Assembly: GCF_042140125.1 (NCBI RefSeq)
Contig: NZ_CP159473.1
Origin: Rhodophyticola sp017644125
Lineage (GTDB): Bacteria > Pseudomonadota > Alphaproteobacteria > Rhodobacterales > Rhodobacteraceae
Strand: one strand, 5' to 3'
DNA length: 64,000 nt
Below the pieces are notes generated by a model. The model had not been told where the DNA came from and made no database searches. It saw nothing but the letters and a program-made list of their open reading frames with translations. Each line of letters opens with the position of its first letter. Within the stretch, counting starts at the first letter, position 1. This document shows, piece by piece, positions 60,168 through 64,000 of the stretch. The position numbers and the translations under genes are program-made.

Positions 60168-61982
60168 CTAGCCTTCGGCCTTTTCCGCCAGAAGCAGCCA
60201 TTCCTCCTCCGCCTCGGCCAGGGCGGTCTGACGGGCGGCCAGCGCTTCGGTCGCCTTGCGGAACTTCACCGGCTCGCGGGTGAAAAGCTCCGCATCGGTC
60301 AGGAGGGATTCAAGCTTGGCGATCTCGGCCTCCAGACGGGCGATGACCGCCGGCAGATCCTTCAGGCGGTGCGCCTCGGTGAAGGAGAGACGCGACGATC
60401 TGGGCGCAGGCGCGGGTTTCGGCGCGGCGGCGGACCGGGCGGGTTTCGGGGCGGCGGCGGTGGCGCCCGCTTGCGCGCCCCGCTGCGCCTGATAATCGCT
60501 CCAGCCGCCGGCATAGACCGTGGCCTGCCCGTCGCCTTCCATCGCGACGGTGGTGCCGACCACCCGGTCGAGGAAATCCCGGTCATGGCTGACCAGCAGC
60601 ACGGTGCCGGGATAATCGCCAAGGATATCCTGCAACAGATCGAGGGTTTCCACGTCGAGATCGTTGGTCGGCTCGTCCAGCACCAGAAGATTGGATTCAC
60701 GCGCCATGATCCGGGCCAGAAGCAGGCGCGCCTTTTCCCCGCCCGAAAGCGACCGGATCGGCGCGCGCGCCTGCGCATCGTCGAACAGGAATTCCTTGAG
60801 ATAGCCAACCACATGGCGCGGTTGTCCGCGCACCATCACCTGATCGGAGCGGCCGCTGACCCCCATCAGCGGATCGTTGGTGAGACTGTCCCAGAGCGTG
60901 GCGTCCGGGTCGAGCGCGCTGCGCGTCTGGTCGAAGACGGCCATCGAGAGGCCGGTGCCGAGGGTGACGCTGCCGGTGTCGGGCGCAAGCTGCCCGGTCA
61001 ACATGTTGACCAGCGTCGTCTTGCCCGCGCCATTGGGGCCCACAAAGCCCACCCGGTCCCCGCGCAGGACCCGGAAATCGAAAGGTTTCAGGATGAGCTT
61101 CCCCCCGTAGCTCTTTGAAATGCCTTTCGCTTCGATGACCCGCTTGCCGGATTTCTGGCCCGCGTCCAGCACCATGCCCGCCGCGCCCTGACGGCGGATC
61201 ATATTGGCCCGCTCGGCCCGCAGATCGGCCAGCGCGCGCACCCGGCCCATATTGCGCTTGCGCCGGGCGGAGATGCCTTCCACGGCCCAGCGCCCCTCCG
61301 CCTTGATCTTGCGGTCAAGCTTGTGGCGGGCGAGATCTTCCTCTTCCCATGTCCTGTCGCGCCAGGCCTCGAAATCGGCGAAGCCCTTTTCCTGCCGCCG
61401 CACCTTGCCCCGGTCGATCCAGAGCGTGGCGCGGGTGAGCGCGGTCAGAAACGCGCGGTCATGGGAGATCAGCAAGAAGGCGGCGCGGGTCTGCCCCAGT
61501 TCGGCCTCCAGCCAGCGGATCGCCTCGATATCGAGATGGTTGGTGGGCTCGTCCAGCAGCATCAGTTCGGGCGCTTCGGCCAGCAGCTTGGCGAGGGCCG
61601 CGCGGCGCCGTTCCCCGCCGGAGGCCTTGTCGACATCGGCATCGAGCCGGAGTTTCAGCCCCTCGGCGGCGGCCTCCACCCGCCAGGTCTGATCGGGGCC
61701 CAGATCGCTGAGCGCGTAATCGCCCAAGGTGGCGAAGCCCGCGAAATCCGGGTCCTGCTCCATATAGCCGGTATGGATGCCGGGCGGCAGGGTTCGGGTG
61801 CCGCTATCGGCTTCAACAAGCCCCGCCATCACCTTGAGAAGCGTCGATTTTCCCGAACCGTTGCGCCCGACGAGCGCGACGCGATCACCCTCCTGCACGA
61901 CCAGATCGAGACCCGCGAAAACCGGGTCGCCGCCGAAGGTCAGCGAGATATCGTTGAGTTGCAAAAGCGGTGCGCGGGCCAT
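60168..61982 (-). CDS. ABC-F family ATPase (Uup-like)
   Basis: A 604-residue duplicated ATPase without membrane domain. Domain 1 has GRNGSGKST, ASGGERRRAALAKLL and LLDEPTNHLDIEA; the linker is basic; domain 2 has GPNGAGKTT, LSGGEKARLLLARIM and LVLDEPTNDLDVE. The C-terminal coiled coil (HRLKDLPAVIARLEAEIAKLE) is the Uup signature. ABC-F proteins act on the ribosome or DNA-related processes (Uup affects excision of transposons). Standalone gene. Confidence 0.92.
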   Translation of the reverse strand: MARAPLLQLNDISLTFGGDPVFAGLDLVVQEGDRVALVGRNGSGKSTLLKVMAGLVEADSGTRTLPPGIHTGYMEQDPDFAGFATLGDYALSDLGPDQTWRVEAAAEGLKLRLDADVDKASGGERRRAALAKLLAEAPELMLLDEPTNHLDIEAIRWLEAELGQTRAAFLLISHDRAFLTALTRATLWIDRGKVRRQEKGFADFEAWRDRTWEEEDLARHKLDRKIKAEGRWAVEGISARRKRNMGRVRALADLRAERANMIRRQGAAGMVLDAGQKSGKRVIEAKGISKSYGGKLILKPFDFRVLRGDRVGFVGPNGAGKTTLVNMLTGQLAPDTGSVTLGTGLSMAVFDQTRSALDPDATLWDSLTNDPLMGVSGRSDQVMVRGQPRHVVGYLKEFLFDDAQARAPIRSLSGGEKARLLLARIMARESNLLVLDEPTNDLDVETLDLLQDILGDYPGTVLLVSHDRDFLDRVVGTTVAMEGDGQATVYAGGWSDYQAQRGAQAGATAAAPKPARSAAAPKPAPAPRSSRLSFTEAHRLKDLPAVIARLEAEIAKLESLLTDAELFTREPVKFRKATEALAARQTALAEAEEEWLLLAEKAEG

Positions 61983-62021
61983 GGCCGCCTGCTATGGGGC
62001 GGAGCCGCGGAGGTCAAGGTG

Positions 62022-62999
62022 TCAGTTGCCCAGCATCCAGTCGCCATCGGGCCAGAACGCATGATAGGCGAAGGCGAAGAGCACGTCATGGGGCAGGTCC
62101 GCGCCGGCGGCATCGCGCACCCGGATCATGCCCACATCGCGGCCGGCCGCAATATCCCCGGTATCCAGCGCGGAGGCCTTGCCCGCCGCCCAGGAGATCG
62201 TCACGCCCGCTTCGGTGATCTCGCCCAGGTCGGCCAGCCGGGTCAGCGGCCAGGCCCGGTCACCGACGCGGACCACGCGGGCCAGCGGTTCGATGCCATG
62301 GGGCGGCATCTGGCCATCATAGAGGAAGGGTTGGGCCAGACTGTCATAGCCGACATAGGGATTGCGGCCATAGGGGCGGCGCCAGTCGGGTTCGTCCATC
62401 ACCAGACCGTCGGGATTGCGGGCGCGGAACGCGGCGAAGCTTTCCATCCAGCTTGGCAATTCGGTGAGCTTGGCCCCTGTCATCGTGCCCACGATCCCCT
62501 CGCCCACCGCCTGTTGCCACCAGCTTTCGGTTTCGCGGTCATACATCACCATGTCCGAATGGCGCAGATTGCCCGAGACCCCGAAGCTGAGCGTCCGCCC
62601 GTCGACGCGGCGGTCGAAGGTCATGGCGGAGTTGCACAAGGGGCAGAAGGTGACCGCCACGGGAATGCCCGCGACCGTGTCGTTCACGATCTCATGCCAG
62701 GTCAGGTAGCGGATCGGATAGGCGCGCGGCGCGGCCCCGTCGAATTCCAGCGTGATGACCGGCTCGCGCGCGGCGATGCGGGTTTCCCCGGCGGCCGGAA
62801 TGAACGCGGGATCGTCGAGGGCCGGAATGCCGTCGCGCCCCGGCCCGCCGGCGCGGATCTCATCAAGATCTACGGAGGCGGTGCCGAAATCGGTATTCGG
62901 CCATTCGGCGGCCAACCCGGGCTGCTGCGCCGGGGCCGGCTGGCCGAAGACGGCGACGAAGACCGCGACGAGCGGCACGGCGAGCGGGGCAAGGCGCAT
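62022..62999 (-). CDS. DUF3179 exported protein
   Basis: A 325-residue secreted protein: signal peptide then PNTDFGTASVDLDEIRAGGPGRDGIPALDDPAF, the typical DUF3179 opening. The conserved VTFCPLCNSAMTF (Cys-x-x-Cys) and SFGVSGNLRHSDMVMYDRET-type segments are present, with a metal or redox centre likely at the CPLC motif. Family function is unknown. It is single, between Uup and the cyclophilins. Confidence 0.85.
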   Translation of the reverse strand: MRLAPLAVPLVAVFVAVFGQPAPAQQPGLAAEWPNTDFGTASVDLDEIRAGGPGRDGIPALDDPAFIPAAGETRIAAREPVITLEFDGAAPRAYPIRYLTWHEIVNDTVAGIPVAVTFCPLCNSAMTFDRRVDGRTLSFGVSGNLRHSDMVMYDRETESWWQQAVGEGIVGTMTGAKLTELPSWMESFAAFRARNPDGLVMDEPDWRRPYGRNPYVGYDSLAQPFLYDGQMPPHGIEPLARVVRVGDRAWPLTRLADLGEITEAGVTISWAAGKASALDTGDIAAGRDVGMIRVRDAAGADLPHDVLFAFAYHAFWPDGDWMLGN

Positions 63000-63095
63000 C
63001 TGGACCGGGGCTCCTTCCACAGGGCAACCCTACCCTGCCAGAGCGCCGCCGGGCCGCCTAGCCCCGCTCACGCGGATGTGCGTTTTCCTGATCGG

Positions 63096-63695
63096 TCACT
63101 CCGCCGGGGCGACGGGCTCGGGGTCTTCCTCCAGCACGCGCAGGGCAACCATCCGGTCGGGCTGCCCGATGACGGCGCCATTGCGCCCCTCGCCCCGCTT
63201 GATCGCATCGACCACATCCATGCCGCCGACCACTTCACCGATCACGGTATAGTCGCCGTTCAGTTGCGGGGTGGGCGCGAACATGATGAAGAACTGGCTG
63301 TTGGCGCTGTCGGGGTCGGCGGCGCGGGCCATGCCGATCACGCCCCGCTCGAAGGGCAGCTCGGAAAACTCGGCGGGCAGATCCGCAAGCTCGGAGCCGC
63401 CGCGCCCGGCATAGCGCATATCCATGCCCATGCGACCGAATTCCACATCGCCCGTCTGCGCCATGAACCCGTCGATCACCCGGTGAAACACCACATCGTC
63501 ATAGGCGCCTTCGGCGGCCAGGGTCACGATCCGCTCCACATGGGCGGGGGCCACCTCTTCGAAGAGGTCGATGACGATGGTGCCCTCCGCCTCGCCCGCA
63601 AGGTCGATCTCCAGCCCGGTCGCGGCGGCGGGCGCGGCGAGAGACAGAAGCGCCGGGCCGCTCAGCAGGCAGAGCGCGGCGGCCAGCCTACGCAT
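63096..63695 (-). CDS. Periplasmic cyclophilin-type peptidyl-prolyl isomerase
   Basis: A 199-residue exported cyclophilin: signal peptide ending in PAAATG, then the isomerase core VFHRVIDGFMAQTGD (catalytic Arg in FHR), GVIGMARAADPDSANSQFFI and YTVIGEVVGGMDVVDAI. The start overlaps the second cyclophilin's stop by eight bases, so the pair is one operon with a cytoplasmic and an exported copy. Acts in folding of periplasmic proteins. Confidence 0.9.
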   Translation of the reverse strand: MRRLAAALCLLSGPALLSLAAPAAATGLEIDLAGEAEGTIVIDLFEEVAPAHVERIVTLAAEGAYDDVVFHRVIDGFMAQTGDVEFGRMGMDMRYAGRGGSELADLPAEFSELPFERGVIGMARAADPDSANSQFFIMFAPTPQLNGDYTVIGEVVGGMDVVDAIKRGEGRNGAVIGQPDRMVALRVLEEDPEPVAPAE

Positions 63696-64000
63696 CGGCG
63701 GCCACCTTGACGGAGATCATCTTGTCGGGGTTCGCAGGCGGCTCACCACGGGTGATCGCATCCACATGTTCCATCCCCTCGATCACGCGGCCATAGACCG
63801 TGTATTGCCCGTTCAGGAAGTGATTGTCGGAGAAGTTGATGAAGAACTGGCTGTTGGCCGAGTTCGGGTTCTGCGAGCGCGCCGCGCCGAGGGTGCCGCG
63901 ATCATGGGGCAGCTTGGAGAATTCGGCGGGCAGATCGGGCTTGTCGGAGCCGCCGGTGCCGGCGGCGCGCAGATTGCCGCCTTCCTTGCCGTTGGCCACA
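63688..64000 (-). CDS. Cyclophilin-type peptidyl-prolyl isomerase (5' truncated by window end)
   Basis: C-terminal 103 residues of a second cyclophilin: GTLGAARSQNPNSANSQFFINFS, HFLNGQYTVYGRVIEGMEHVDAI. The N-terminal half, including the catalytic FHR motif, lies beyond base 64000. It overlaps the exported cyclophilin by eight bases. Probably cytoplasmic, judged from the usual arrangement of such pairs. Confidence 0.85.
   Translation of the reverse strand, partial: VANGKEGGNLRAAGTGGSDKPDLPAEFSKLPHDRGTLGAARSQNPNSANSQFFINFSDNHFLNGQYTVYGRVIEGMEHVDAITRGEPPANPDKMISVKVAADA

Noticed and set aside
1..64000. tRNA, rRNA, CRISPR array, IS element or prophage
   Set aside because: I looked for cloverleaf 3' CCA arms, repeat-spacer periodicity and transposase or integrase motifs and saw none.

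Overview
The window is a stretch of a high-GC alphaproteobacterial chromosome, most likely a member of the Rhodobacteraceae (Roseobacter-type). The clues are: a Sinorhizobium/Rhodobacter-style alpha-glucoside aglREFGAK locus; a classical 5-aminolevulinate synthase (hemA, the C4 heme pathway) beside a RodZ-like HTH protein and ispG; a long PutA without an N-terminal DNA-binding domain, partnered by a divergent Lrp/AsnC regulator; and FnrL-type boxes (TTGAY-N4-RTCAA). I see no tRNA, rRNA, CRISPR array or insertion sequence.

Left part (1-9300): the 3' part of ada and a translationally coupled PEP-mutase/isocitrate-lyase-family gene; an outer-membrane beta-barrel gene; the Entner-Doudoroff pair edd-eda with a perfect 14-bp LacI-type palindrome upstream; an SDR (type II 3-hydroxyacyl-CoA dehydrogenase-like); and a lipid-A/isoprenoid-linked sugar module (LAB_N small membrane protein, GT-39-like membrane glycosyltransferase, GT-2 polyprenyl-phosphate sugar transferase).

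Central sugar region (9300-38900): the agl operon (aglEFGAK on the minus strand, aglR divergent), a GH1 beta-glucosidase and glucokinase; then putR/putA and an alpha/beta hydrolase; then a large accessory carbohydrate island. The island contains a GntR/FCD regulator, three overlapping Gfo/Idh/MocA oxidoreductases, a complete ABC sugar transporter and mannonate dehydratase (one tightly overlapped operon). Next to it lie a minus-strand pair encoding an SsuD-type FMNH2-dependent sulfonate monooxygenase and an aldo-keto reductase, and a plus-strand GntR/UTRA regulator, a fourth Gfo/Idh/MocA enzyme and a BadF-family sugar kinase. The monooxygenase keeps the SsuD sulfonate-binding residues with SsuD spacing. 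The monooxygenase plus aldo-keto reductase pairing is that of the sulfoquinovose monooxygenase (sulfolysis) pathway, and a Gfo/Idh/MocA enzyme could supply NAD+-dependent sulfoquinovosidase activity. Released glucose could be phosphorylated by the local glucokinase and enter the local Entner-Doudoroff pair. This is the most interesting system in the window.

Right part (39000-64000): mostly housekeeping genes (VIT-family transporter, FAD-linked oxidase, ispG, RodZ-like protein, hemA, M20 dipeptidase, NicO-type metal transporter with DUF1007 partner, pilin-like protein, ppk2, parE, two small cytochromes c, ABC-F ATPase, DUF3179, two cyclophilins). Two genes (a MATE transporter and a TPR protein) each carry an apparent single-base insertion. 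One AT-rich orphan gene after parE looks horizontally acquired. Three FnrL-type boxes lie upstream of hemA, between ppk2 and the TPR gene, and upstream of the cytochrome pair, suggesting oxygen control.
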